Origin: Kaistella montana
Lineage (GTDB): Bacteria > Bacteroidota > Bacteroidia > Flavobacteriales > Weeksellaceae
NCBI RefSeq assembly: GCF_024436175.1
Contig: NZ_JANFQP010000001.1
Span: forward strand, 1,054,001 to 1,118,000
DNA: 64,000 nt
Direction of reading: 5' to 3'
Positions 26,181 to 34,869 of this stretch are shown here, piece after piece. The notes below the pieces were generated by a model. The model had not been told where the DNA came from. It did not search any database and saw only the letters and a list, made by a program, of their open reading frames with translations. A program made the position numbers and the translations under genes. The stretch's first letter is position 1. Each line of letters begins with the position of its first letter.

Positions 26181-26272
26181 CAACTGACTAATATTATTTT
26201 GTCATTTTTACAAAAAATAAATACATAAAATAGACAACCATCTGTTTTTCAATCAAATAAAATTAATACAAT

Positions 26273-27151
26273 ATGAGCAAAACCATTGAAGTAATGAGAG
26301 AGATAACACCACTTTCTCCCGAAGAAAGCTTTCTGGTGTTTGACCGAGTAAAGAAAAATTTTGATTTTCCACTTCACTACCACCCGGAAGTTGAACTTAA
26401 TTTCATTTCGAAAGGAAAAGGAATCAAACGTGTTATAGGAGATCACGTGGGAGAAATCGGCCATCTTGAATTAGTATTAATAGGTCCAAACCTGCCTCAT
26501 TACTGGAGTGATTACAAATGCAAATCAAAAAAAATCCATGAAATCACTGTACAATTCAGTCTTGATTTTTTCGATCAATCCTTCCTTAAAAAACGTCTAT
26601 TAAAGCCTATTAACGATATGATGAAAGAATCTATTCGTGGGATTATGTTTTCAGAAGCCACTATTGAAAAAGTAAAAGATAAATTATTAAGCCTATCCAC
26701 AACAACCGGTTTCGAGTCTTTCGTTACAATGATGGAAATCCTAAACGAACTGGCTATCGCAGAGAACAAAACCCACCTCTCTTCTTATAGTATCGAAAAC
26801 GAAACCTTTGTTGACAATGACCATATGAAGCTCGTTTACGACTATATTCACAAAAATTTTGACAAGAAAATCACTTTAGAAGAAATTGCACAACACGTCA
26901 ATATGAGCATCGTGACTTTCAACAGATTTATCAAGAAACGCTCTGGAAAAACCTTTATTAATTACCTCAACGAAATACGCGTAAGCTATGCATCAAGATG
27001 GCTTATAGAAAAAGACATGAGTATTTCGGAGATCGCTTACCTATGCGGATTCAACAATATCGCCAACTTCAATAAAATTTTCAAATCCTTGAAAGGATCA
27101 ACACCCACCGAGTTTCGAAATCGTTTCACTGGAATTAAAAAAATAGAATGA
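26273..27151 (+). CDS. AraC family transcriptional regulator of the mannan locus
   Basis: The 292-residue protein has an N-terminal cupin-like ligand domain (FDFPLHYHPEVELNFISKGKG, residues about 24-44, with the HYHPE metal-site pattern) and a C-terminal AraC DNA-binding domain from about 184: ITLEEIAQHVNMSIVTFNRFIKKRSGKTFINYLNEIRVSYASRWL and ISEIAYLCGFNNIANFNKIFKSLKGSTPTEFR. It lies between the degradative operon and susC, divergent from one and parallel with the other, so it likely senses a mannan-derived sugar and controls both. Most Bacteroides PULs use hybrid two-component or SusR-type sensors; a soluble AraC protein is the common choice in this kind of flavobacterial locus. Confidence 0.88.
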   Translation: MSKTIEVMREITPLSPEESFLVFDRVKKNFDFPLHYHPEVELNFISKGKGIKRVIGDHVGEIGHLELVLIGPNLPHYWSDYKCKSKKIHEITVQFSLDFFDQSFLKKRLLKPINDMMKESIRGIMFSEATIEKVKDKLLSLSTTTGFESFVTMMEILNELAIAENKTHLSSYSIENETFVDNDHMKLVYDYIHKNFDKKITLEEIAQHVNMSIVTFNRFIKKRSGKTFINYLNEIRVSYASRWLIEKDMSISEIAYLCGFNNIANFNKIFKSLKGSTPTEFRNRFTGIKKIE

Positions 27152-27289
27152 CAATTGTCATTTTAACACATAAAAAAAAAACTATTAAATAACATTATCA
27201 AATACCTAACAATCAAATAATTAAATAAAAATATATTTTATTTTTCACCACCATTTGCTAAAAATAATATGTATAATTGACAAAATAAT

Positions 27290-27358
27290 ATTAACATTGA
27301 AACTTAAATGAGTATAGATTTGCTAAAATAGCAAACCAAATATTAACTCAATGTTAAT
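27290..27358. promoter_or_regulatory. Nested inverted repeats around the susC promoter
   Basis: Outer repeat ATTAACATTGA (27290-27300) and its exact complement TCAATGTTAAT (27348-27358). Inner repeat TTTGCTA-AAA-TAGCAAA (27319-27335). The two are almost concentric and enclose a -7 box TAGATTTG (27315-27322). A further TTTGCTA stands at 27254-27260. These are candidate binding sites for the adjacent AraC-type regulator. Confidence 0.6.
27315..27322 (+). promoter_or_regulatory. Candidate -7 box of susC
   Basis: TAGATTTG matches TAnnTTTG. The nearest TTG (27297-27299) is only 15 bases upstream, shorter than usual, and falls inside the outer inverted repeat. Confidence 0.45.
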
Positions 27359-27371
27359 CTATTAAAAAAAA

Positions 27372-30311
27372 ATGGTTATGAAAAAAACAACAACCAATGT
27401 ACTCAATCCCTTTTTCAGCAATAGAGCTGCCTTATTTTTTGCGCTCACTGTATTGCCAGCAGGGTTATTAAGTGCTCAATCCATTTCTGATAGTATCAAG
27501 GAAAAAAAAATTGAAGAAGTGGTGGTAATCGGGTACGGAACGCAAAAGAAAACAGACGTAAATTCTGCAGTATCATCGATCAAAGCAAAAGACATCGAGA
27601 ACGTCAAGCAAGTTTCGGTAGATCAAATGATTCAAGGAAAACTTTCTGGGGTAACCGTAACAACCTCAAGCGGACAGCCCGGCTCGGCTGTTTCTATTAA
27701 AGTAAGAGGGGCAACTTCTATTAACGGAACTAACGAACCACTCTATATCATAGATGGGGTACCGATGTCTGGAGACGCCACTGGAAGATCTACAACGGGA
27801 CGACCAATTGCTGGAAATGACTTTTCTTCAACTGGCGGATCAGGAAGCGTAGCTGTTTCTCCAATCTCATTTTTAAACCCAAACGACATAGAATCGATTG
27901 ATGTACTGAAAGATGCTTCTGCAACCGCTATTTATGGTTCAAGAGGAGCAAATGGCGTAATTCTTATTACCACCAAATCTGGAAAAAAAGGCTTAGGTAA
28001 AATAAGTTATGAAGGCTACACCTCTGCTTCGCAAGTATCCAATTTTCTTGAAGTACTTAACCTTAGAGAATATGCTGAACTTCAAAATGCTATGGCTCCA
28101 GTTTTCGGAACTCAAATTCGTCCGGAGTTCGCACATCCTGAACTTTTAGGAGAAGGAACCAATTGGCAAGAAGAAATTTACAGATCAGCTTTTTCACAAA
28201 ACCATCAGCTTGCTTTTTCAGGAGGAAGCGACAACTTGAATTATTATACTTCTTTAGGTTATTTAGATCAGGAAGGTATAATTATCAACACCGGAATGAA
28301 AAGATACACCCTTCGAGCTAATGTAAATGCTAAGATTAAACCTTGGTTGAAGGTTGGAACCAATCTTTCTGGAGGTTTTTCTAATGAGCGATTTACGGTA
28401 AACCAAAGTTATGTAGGATTGATTTCGAATACGCTGCTACAAGCTCCCGATCTTGCGGTATATAATAGCGACGGTACTTTCTCCTTACCACCTGCCAATC
28501 AACTTGTAAGTTATTTTAACCCGATTGAAGAAGCTACCACGAAAGTAAATAAGCTTATCCGTAAAAATTTCCTTGGAAACATTTATGCAGAAGTAGATCT
28601 TTTAAAAGGTTTAAAATACCGAATTGAGTTATCTGCCAATACTGAATTTTCAGAAAACACCGAGTTTGCCCCGAAAAACAGGCTCAATGACGATGCTGAT
28701 TTATGGTTAAGAAATGGCGATTGGTACAGTACGAACATCAAAAATTTATTAACCTATGATTTTTCATTTGGTCAACATAAATTTACCGCATTGGTTGGTC
28801 AAGAAGCTTTGGACAGCCACTGGAAATCGACCAATACAGACGGACACGGGTTCCCTTCCAACGATGTTTACACCATGACAATGGCCGAAACAACTAACTC
28901 CCAAAGCTACATCGGAAGCCAATCATTAAGTTCTTATTTTGCCCGCTTGCTCTATGATTTCGGAGGAAGATATGGCTTAACAGCATCGATAAGAAGAGAC
29001 CAATCTTCAAAATTCGACCCTGTTTATGAGGACGGAAAAAACCAAATCGGCTATTTCCCTGCTGTTTCAGTATCATGGAAAGTTACTAAGGAAAAATTCA
29101 TGCAATGGATCCCGGAAAATTATTTTAGCAACCTAAAATTCCGTGTAGGCTATGGTGAAACAGGAAACCAACAGATTCCTAATAACCTCTACTCTTCTTT
29201 ACTTTCAACTTATAACATCCCTCTCAACCTCAACAATCCCAACCTAACTTGGGAAACCATGAAGCAAACCAATATTGGAGTGGATCTAACCTTGCTCAAA
29301 AAACTCAATATTTCCGCAGACTGGTATAATAAAGAATCCGCAAACTTTCTTTTCCAACTTCCTTTGCCAGATTACTTAACAGGAGGATTGGGACAATATG
29401 GTGGTATCAATGCGCCTTATTCTAATATTGGAAGTATGCAAAACCGAGGTATTGATATTTCAGCAAATTATGTATTGAGAAATGATAATTTTGAGTGGAG
29501 CAGCAATTTCGTATTTTCAAAATACACCAATAAATTGATGGGGTTGATCAATGGAATGTCTGATATCACAAGAGACGTTAACTTAAACGGATATCAACCC
29601 ATGACCGCTACAAACACCATTATTGGGCAACCGATAGGAATGTTTTATGGTTTAAAAGCCAATGGTTTGTACCGAAATGAAGCCGATCTTGCAAATGCGC
29701 TGGAAACATTTGGTGCAACCCCAGAATTAGGAGATGTAAGATATGTGGACGTCAACGGAGATGGGGTGATTGATCTAAAAGACAGAACCACGATCGGAAA
29801 TCCACACCCAGATTTCACTTTCGGATTTACCAATAGTTTTAGATATAAAGCTTTCGACCTTTCTGTTTTCGTACAAGGATCTGTGGGTAATGAAATTCTT
29901 AATTTAACCAGAAGAAACGGAACCCAAACTGCAATGATGTACCAAAACCAACTTGTGGAAGCTATGGATTACTGGAGCCCAACCAATGTAGATGCAGCCA
30001 ATCCTAGATTGATCAATAGTACTTCGCATGCCAACATTATGATTTCCGATCGGTATATAGAAAAAGGAGACTATTTACGCTTGCAAAATGTAACTTTAGG
30101 TTACAATATGCCTTCAGAATTTGCATCAAAACTGAGTTTATCTAAACTTCGAATTTATGTAACCGGACAAAACCTCTATACCTTAACCGATTATACTGGT
30201 TATGATCCTGAAATCGGGGCATTCAATCAGGATGTTTTGCTCACAGGGATTGACAATGGTCGTTATCCATCCCCTCGTACTTATATTTTAGGTTTTAATA
30301 TCGAATTTTAA
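27372..30311 (+). CDS. SusC/RagA family TonB-dependent outer-membrane transporter
   Basis: Imports mannan oligosaccharides across the outer membrane. The 979-residue product has a signal peptide (to about residue 36), then the SusC hallmark EEVVVIGYGTQKKTDVNSAVSSI (from 48), the plug domain (GVTVTTSSGQPGSAVSIKVRGATSINGTNEPLYIIDGVPM; DASATAIYGSRGANGVILITTKSG) and a 22-strand barrel region ending in RTYILGFNIEF with terminal Phe. The carboxypeptidase-regulatory-like domain that normally precedes the plug is absent: only about 12 residues separate the signal peptide from the TonB-box region. A second Met at codon 3 may be the true start. susD follows after 13 bases. Confidence 0.93.
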   Translation: MVMKKTTTNVLNPFFSNRAALFFALTVLPAGLLSAQSISDSIKEKKIEEVVVIGYGTQKKTDVNSAVSSIKAKDIENVKQVSVDQMIQGKLSGVTVTTSSGQPGSAVSIKVRGATSINGTNEPLYIIDGVPMSGDATGRSTTGRPIAGNDFSSTGGSGSVAVSPISFLNPNDIESIDVLKDASATAIYGSRGANGVILITTKSGKKGLGKISYEGYTSASQVSNFLEVLNLREYAELQNAMAPVFGTQIRPEFAHPELLGEGTNWQEEIYRSAFSQNHQLAFSGGSDNLNYYTSLGYLDQEGIIINTGMKRYTLRANVNAKIKPWLKVGTNLSGGFSNERFTVNQSYVGLISNTLLQAPDLAVYNSDGTFSLPPANQLVSYFNPIEEATTKVNKLIRKNFLGNIYAEVDLLKGLKYRIELSANTEFSENTEFAPKNRLNDDADLWLRNGDWYSTNIKNLLTYDFSFGQHKFTALVGQEALDSHWKSTNTDGHGFPSNDVYTMTMAETTNSQSYIGSQSLSSYFARLLYDFGGRYGLTASIRRDQSSKFDPVYEDGKNQIGYFPAVSVSWKVTKEKFMQWIPENYFSNLKFRVGYGETGNQQIPNNLYSSLLSTYNIPLNLNNPNLTWETMKQTNIGVDLTLLKKLNISADWYNKESANFLFQLPLPDYLTGGLGQYGGINAPYSNIGSMQNRGIDISANYVLRNDNFEWSSNFVFSKYTNKLMGLINGMSDITRDVNLNGYQPMTATNTIIGQPIGMFYGLKANGLYRNEADLANALETFGATPELGDVRYVDVNGDGVIDLKDRTTIGNPHPDFTFGFTNSFRYKAFDLSVFVQGSVGNEILNLTRRNGTQTAMMYQNQLVEAMDYWSPTNVDAANPRLINSTSHANIMISDRYIEKGDYLRLQNVTLGYNMPSEFASKLSLSKLRIYVTGQNLYTLTDYTGYDPEIGAFNQDVLLTGIDNGRYPSPRTYILGFNIEF

Positions 30312-30324
30312 AAAAAAGACTGTC

Positions 30325-31911
30325 ATGTCAAAAAAAACATACTTATCAAAGCTTATCGCTGCAGCACTCCTTACCGGTGTTATCACCTCTTGCAGCAGGG
30401 ATTTTACCGATAGACCTTCCGAGGAATCTATCACTGTTGACAATTATTATAAAACTGATGAACAGGTAAGAACAGCTACAGACGCACTGTACTATAAAAC
30501 ATGGTTTCAGTTTAATAACAAATTTTTCTGGGCAATTTCAGAAGTTGGTTCGGGAAATATGTACACCAATTCTTCTGATGTAAATGCGATGCGAAATTTC
30601 TCGATCACCGCAGCAGATCCCGAATTGCATAATGGATGGCAATCGCTTTGGGCGAATGTTGCACAAGCCAACTTTCTGATCAATAACCTTCAGCAAAGAG
30701 TGGATCCATCCGTAAGTGCAGCCGTAGTAAACAATGCATTAGGAGAAGCCTATTTTATGAGAGCTACTGCGTACTTCTATTTGGTAAGGCTTTGGGGAAA
30801 TGTTCCAATTATTACGAATAACTTAGACCATGTCACCAATCCACAGATCAACACTAATCCTGTCGCTGATGTTTACACCCTTATCAACATGGATTACGAA
30901 AAAGCCATCTCTCTTTTAGACAACAAAGTAAGAGGAGCCGCATACTCTTCCAATGCTAAAGTTTCCAAAGGATCTGCAAAAGCAATGTTGGCCAAAGTTT
31001 CTCTTTATTTGAAGAATTATTCCAAAGCAAAACAACTTGCGGAAGAAGTAATCAACAGTGGAGAATTTAAACTTTATGGTGGTACTTCGATGTATTCGCT
31101 CTCTGGGAAAACTTATGATGATTTATTTAAATATCCCAACAACAACAACGAGGAATCTATTTTCGCATTACAATGGAAGAGCGATGCTAATTATGGATCA
31201 GCCAACAATTGCAACACCCAATTTGGCATCCATACTGCCAACATTTCTACTTCTAATGCCTCTTACGGTGGTGTATTTGCGCCTTCCCAAGACATTCTTG
31301 ACCTGTATAGCACCACAGATTTGAGAAGAAATGCAACCATTATGTTCCCAGGAAATGTTTACAATGATATTAAAATAAAAAATGGATCTGTAGGATTTAC
31401 CGTACCTGCTGCGGAAGAAATCGGAGGACAAGGAGCTGGTGCAGCAATTAAAAAATACTGTATCGGAGTGGTCAATGGAAACCAAACTGGACCTGTAGAC
31501 TCTTGGGCGATGATGAATAACAACACTTATATCATGCGATATGCAGAACTTCTTTTGATTCATGCTGAAGCAGTGATGAACGGAGCTTCTTCAACAAGCG
31601 ATCCAGCCGCATTACAATCATACAATGCAGTAAGAAATAGAGCCGGACTTTCCGCAGTAACTTCATTTACATTTGAACAATTATTTACCGAAAGAAGAAA
31701 AGAACTCGCTTTCGAAGGAGATTTCTGGTTCGATTTAGGAAGAATACCTAGATCACAAGCTACTGCCATCATGTCTGCACAAAACCGCGGAAATATGTGG
31801 ACTGCTGAGCATTACACGCCAAGTGAAAATGATTTCACCCTTCCATATCCAGCGAATGATGTCGCAAAAAATCCAAAATTGCTGGAGGCTCCCGTACCTT
31901 ATGTATTTTAA
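30325..31911 (+). CDS. SusD/RagB family surface glycan-binding lipoprotein
   Basis: Partner lid of the SusC transporter at the cell surface. The 528-residue product has a lipoprotein signal with Cys23 (GVITSCSRDF). The SusD fold is recognised from WQSLWANVAQANFLINNL (about 110), the TPR helices ALGEAYFMRATAYFYLVRLWGNVPII (about 140) and the C-terminal MRYAELLLIHAEAVMNGA, NAVRNRAGLSAVTSFTFEQLFTERRKELAFEGDFWFDLGR block. Binding is presumably to beta-manno-oligosaccharides, given the locus. It lies 13 bases after susC and 19 before the IPT lipoprotein gene, one transcription unit. Confidence 0.93.
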   Translation: MSKKTYLSKLIAAALLTGVITSCSRDFTDRPSEESITVDNYYKTDEQVRTATDALYYKTWFQFNNKFFWAISEVGSGNMYTNSSDVNAMRNFSITAADPELHNGWQSLWANVAQANFLINNLQQRVDPSVSAAVVNNALGEAYFMRATAYFYLVRLWGNVPIITNNLDHVTNPQINTNPVADVYTLINMDYEKAISLLDNKVRGAAYSSNAKVSKGSAKAMLAKVSLYLKNYSKAKQLAEEVINSGEFKLYGGTSMYSLSGKTYDDLFKYPNNNNEESIFALQWKSDANYGSANNCNTQFGIHTANISTSNASYGGVFAPSQDILDLYSTTDLRRNATIMFPGNVYNDIKIKNGSVGFTVPAAEEIGGQGAGAAIKKYCIGVVNGNQTGPVDSWAMMNNNTYIMRYAELLLIHAEAVMNGASSTSDPAALQSYNAVRNRAGLSAVTSFTFEQLFTERRKELAFEGDFWFDLGRIPRSQATAIMSAQNRGNMWTAEHYTPSENDFTLPYPANDVAKNPKLLEAPVPYVF

Positions 31912-31930
31912 TTAATTAAAAAGAATTCTA

Positions 31931-32983
31931 ATGAAAAATATTTTTAAATTTTCCCAAGTATTCATTATCGCATTACTTCTAGGAATTTTAGTCGCTTGTA
32001 GAGACGATTCCGGTGGAGCAAGTGATTTAACCCCTGTCATAGAACTCGTTTCTGCATCAGTAAACGCTGATGGACAGCCGGTAAACCCTTTAGAAGCAAC
32101 CCACGTAGGTTATGCAAACAATACTTACATCATTAAAGGCAAAAACCTTCAATCGGTGAAGCATGTATACTTCAATAGTTACGAATCTACTTTCAACTCT
32201 AATTTCGTAACCGATGGAACAATTATTATCACGATCGACCAAAATACACCTTACACCAGCAATACCAACAAATTAGAAGTTGTAACCACTTATGGTACTG
32301 CAGAATATGATTTTGTGATTGCACCACCCGCGCCAGTTTTTAATGGATTCCAACCCATTAACGCTCCAGACGGAAGCACTATTACGATCAAAGGGAATTA
32401 TTTTGTAAATCCGACTGTTACTGTTGGCGATCAACAAGCAACCATCGTTTCTTATACCTTAACAGAAATTATTGCCACTTTACCAGCAGGTTCGCAAGGA
32501 AAAAAAGTGAGTGTATCCACCCTTTCCGGATCCCTCACCTATCCTTCACAGATTGGAACCTCCATTTATGATGATGCTTTCTATGGTGCAGTTACCAACT
32601 CTACTTGGTCAGGCGATGTGTATGATATTGCCTATGCTGAAGATCCTGCCAACATTTGGCAAGGTACAAAAGCAATAAAATGGTCCACAAAAGCATGGTC
32701 AGCTTTCCAAATCGACAATAGCCCTTCAATTCCTTCAAATGCAAAAGGAATTCGATTTCACATTAAATCCAATGCAACAATCAACCAAGGCATCAAAATA
32801 ATTTTAAATTACAGTTGGGCAGCAACACCCACCATTAGTGCAGGAACCTCCTACGAATATGTAGAAATTCCTTTTTCTCAATTTGGTTTAAGCGCTGCAC
32901 CAGATACTATGAATCTTACTTTTAATAATGCAAATGGAGATAGCAATGATGTCTATCTTGATGATATTGGTTACTATTACTAA
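31931..32983 (+). CDS. IPT/TIG-domain surface lipoprotein, putative glycan-binding protein
   Basis: The 350-residue product has a lipobox with Cys23 (ILVACRDD) followed by Asp-Asp-Ser. Residues 35-130 and 130-205 look like two IPT/TIG immunoglobulin-like domains (NNTYIIKGKNLQSVKHVYFNSYE; GSTITIKGNYFVNPTVTVGDQQATIVSYTLTEIIATLPAGSQG). Residues 210-350 form a C-terminal beta-sandwich-like domain rich in Trp and Tyr (TWSGDVYDIAYAED, STKAWSAFQIDNS, VYLDDIGYYY). Position directly after susD is that of SusE/F-type or SGBP proteins, which extend from the surface and bind the glycan through the distal domain. The C-terminal domain's family was not recognised. Confidence 0.82.
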   Translation: MKNIFKFSQVFIIALLLGILVACRDDSGGASDLTPVIELVSASVNADGQPVNPLEATHVGYANNTYIIKGKNLQSVKHVYFNSYESTFNSNFVTDGTIIITIDQNTPYTSNTNKLEVVTTYGTAEYDFVIAPPAPVFNGFQPINAPDGSTITIKGNYFVNPTVTVGDQQATIVSYTLTEIIATLPAGSQGKKVSVSTLSGSLTYPSQIGTSIYDDAFYGAVTNSTWSGDVYDIAYAEDPANIWQGTKAIKWSTKAWSAFQIDNSPSIPSNAKGIRFHIKSNATINQGIKIILNYSWAATPTISAGTSYEYVEIPFSQFGLSAAPDTMNLTFNNANGDSNDVYLDDIGYYY

Positions 32984-33012
32984 ATTCATTCATATCACTT
33001 CAATTTTTACAA

Positions 33013-33037
33013 GGCATCGGATTTCGATGCCTTTTTT
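33013..33037 (+). terminator. Terminator of the susCD transcript
   Basis: Stem GGCATCG / CGATGCC with loop GATTT, followed by six T. Confidence 0.9.
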
Positions 33038-33058
33038 ATGAATAATCTTTATTAAAAA

Positions 33059-34108
33059 TCATCCTCGAAATCCTTTCACAAAATCCGCTATTACCGGATC
33101 GCTTTTCCCGTAACTTACAATTCGGACATCCAATGGAACATTCCTGAATTTTTCTAAAGATGATTTTATAGCGCTTGAAATCCAAGATAAGTCATTTTGA
33201 AAAACACCGCCTCCCACCAAAGTGAGATAAAGGATTGGACATCCTGTTTTTTGGTAATTTTCGGTTGCAGCGTAAAAGGCAGATTCGTAAGTTGCATCCA
33301 AAACCAATGAAGCAAATTCCTTCCAATCGCCGGAATAAATACTTGAATACCCAATCGGTAACGCCGAACAATATATTTGAGAAACGATGTGTCTTTGCGC
33401 GCAATTGGTCACTTCAGTATTCCACTGAATTCCGGTTTTCAGGAGACTTTTTAGAGATTCATAATCTTCGGATTTCATTTTTCTAATGGATTCAGAAATC
33501 GTTTTCAAACCCTTTTCCGTGGGAAAACAATAGCCGTTCTGCATCTTCCACAATACTGATTTTGTATTGCCAAAAAACTTTCCAATTTCTTCCAAACCAT
33601 CTATTTGGTTCCCTGAAGTTTGTCCTTTTTTCCCATTGATTGGCGCAAAATAATTTCGATAAATTGTTCCCGCACCACATGCGATAGCACAAGCCGGGCC
33701 TTGAGTATGGTCGTTTTCATAGCGGCCAACCCCCATTTCCGGAGTTACAGACGGACTGATCATTTCTAACATATTGAATTGAGAAGCCGCTTGAAACATT
33801 GCATTTTCGTTCTCTTTCAAACAATGAAGTGCGCGAACATTTTCTACGATTTCTGTGATTTTAATGCTTCCATCAAACACAGATAAATCGATTCTTTTTT
33901 TTAATTCTTTGAGAGTCGGAACTTCTAAAACTCCGTGTTGGTAAGACTTTCCATTAACCAGCGAAGTCATTACCTCGCCATCAATTGCAATATTTTCTTG
34001 TACTTGTGAAGGATTAATTTCCTCGAAACCCATCAAATTTCTGAACCACATTATTCTTAAAAATTTTTCTCTAAAATAAGAAATCTTCAATTCATCTGAA
34101 AATCTCAT
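33059..34108 (-). CDS. Unrecognised protein, possibly macrodomain-like
   Basis: The 349-residue cytoplasmic protein (no signal or membrane segment) has no family I can name with confidence. Conserved-looking blocks are FQAASQFNMLEMISPSVTPEMGVGRYENDHTQGPACAIACGAGTIYRNYF (residues about 104-153), GQTSGNQIDGLEEI (about 160) and YLTLVGGGVFQNDLSWI (about 300). The glycine-rich GGGVF-N turn followed by a helix, and the QAASQFN block, recall the macrodomain/PARG fold that handles ADP-ribose; this is an impression only. It is monocistronic between the susCD terminator and the tRNA gene. Cys and His content is moderate and clustered in the central block. Confidence 0.6.
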   Translation of the reverse strand: MRFSDELKISYFREKFLRIMWFRNLMGFEEINPSQVQENIAIDGEVMTSLVNGKSYQHGVLEVPTLKELKKRIDLSVFDGSIKITEIVENVRALHCLKENENAMFQAASQFNMLEMISPSVTPEMGVGRYENDHTQGPACAIACGAGTIYRNYFAPINGKKGQTSGNQIDGLEEIGKFFGNTKSVLWKMQNGYCFPTEKGLKTISESIRKMKSEDYESLKSLLKTGIQWNTEVTNCAQRHIVSQIYCSALPIGYSSIYSGDWKEFASLVLDATYESAFYAATENYQKTGCPILYLTLVGGGVFQNDLSWISSAIKSSLEKFRNVPLDVRIVSYGKSDPVIADFVKGFRG

Positions 34109-34172
34109 TAAAAGAAAAGATAAAGTTCAAATTTTTTGTTGAGTTCAATACATTTGTTGTAACAGACAAAAA

Positions 34173-34198
34173 AAGCACCTACAAATTTGTAAGTGCTT
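34173..34198 (-). terminator. Terminator after the tRNA gene
   Basis: Stem AAGCAC-TACAAA / TTTGTA-GTGCTT with one mismatched pair (C opposite A), no real loop beyond the AT centre, followed on the minus strand by a T run. Confidence 0.75.
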
Positions 34199-34208
34199 CA
34201 TTTTAAAG

Positions 34209-34282
34209 TGGCCCAGCTTGGGCTCGAACCAAGGACTTGCTGATTATGAGTCAGCTACTCTAACCAACTGAGTTACAAGGCC
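34209..34282 (-). tRNA. tRNA-Met (anticodon CAT), elongator type
   Basis: Cloverleaf of 74 bases. Acceptor GGCCTTG / CTGGGCC (one T-T mismatch), D stem ACTC / GAGT, anticodon stem GCTGA / TCAGC with loop CTCATAA giving anticodon CAT, T stem CTTGG / CCAAG with TTCGAGC loop, discriminator A. G1-C72 pairs normally, so it is not the initiator. A CAT anticodon can also belong to tRNA-Ile2 after lysidine modification, which cannot be excluded. CCA is not encoded. Confidence 0.93.
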
Positions 34283-34357
34283 AAAAACTTCGGAAACGAA
34301 TTTCCTGCGTTTTTACGAGGTGCAAAAATAAACTTTTTTCTATACAATCAAAAATTT

Positions 34358-34756
34358 TCAGGGTTTTTCTTGACATAATTCGACCAAAACCCCGTTGGTG
34401 GACTTGGGATGTAGGAAAACTACCAGCTTATTGTCGGCGCCTTCTTTCGGTTCTTCGGAAATGAAAACGAAGCCTTCTTTCTTTAATCTTTCGATTTCAT
34501 CAAAGATATTTTCCACCCCGAACGCTATGTGATGAATGCCTTCGCCTTTTTTATCAATGAATTTCGCAATAGGACTTTCGGGATTGGTGGCTTCTAGAAG
34601 TTCTATTTTGCTATCGCCCAATTCATAGAAAGAAGTAGTAACGCCCTCTCTTTCTACCGATTCTTTTTTGTAATTTTCTTTACCTAAAAGCCGAGCAAAG
34701 AGATCATCGGAGGTTTGGAGTGATTTTACAGCGATACCGAGGTGTTCTATTTTCAT
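34358..34756 (-). CDS. mce: Methylmalonyl-CoA epimerase
   Basis: Interconverts (R)- and (S)-methylmalonyl-CoA in propionyl-CoA metabolism. The 132-residue protein is a single VOC/glyoxalase-fold pair of modules: MKIEHLGIAVKSL (metal His5), FYELGDSKIELLEAT, GEGIHHIAFGVENI (metal His) and FLHPKSTNGVLVELCQ (metal Glu). Length and motifs match the family closely. It is a single gene; the tRNA lies downstream and rbfA is divergent upstream. Confidence 0.92.
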   Translation of the reverse strand: MKIEHLGIAVKSLQTSDDLFARLLGKENYKKESVEREGVTTSFYELGDSKIELLEATNPESPIAKFIDKKGEGIHHIAFGVENIFDEIERLKKEGFVFISEEPKEGADNKLVVFLHPKSTNGVLVELCQEKP

Positions 34757-34857
34757 ATTAAGGATTAATGAATATTATTTACTGAATTTAAATAAAAACC
34801 TTTCAAATATTCCAGATAAGGTCTTCATACTTGGGTTTTTAATTCAAACAAAAATAG

Positions 34858-34865
34858 TAAATTTG
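34858..34865 (+). promoter_or_regulatory. -7 box immediately before rbfA
   Basis: TAAATTTG, an exact TAnnTTTG, ends four bases before the ATG. A TTG lies 24 bases further upstream (34831-34833). Transcription would start at or beside the start codon. Confidence 0.5.
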
Positions 34866-34869
34866 CGCC

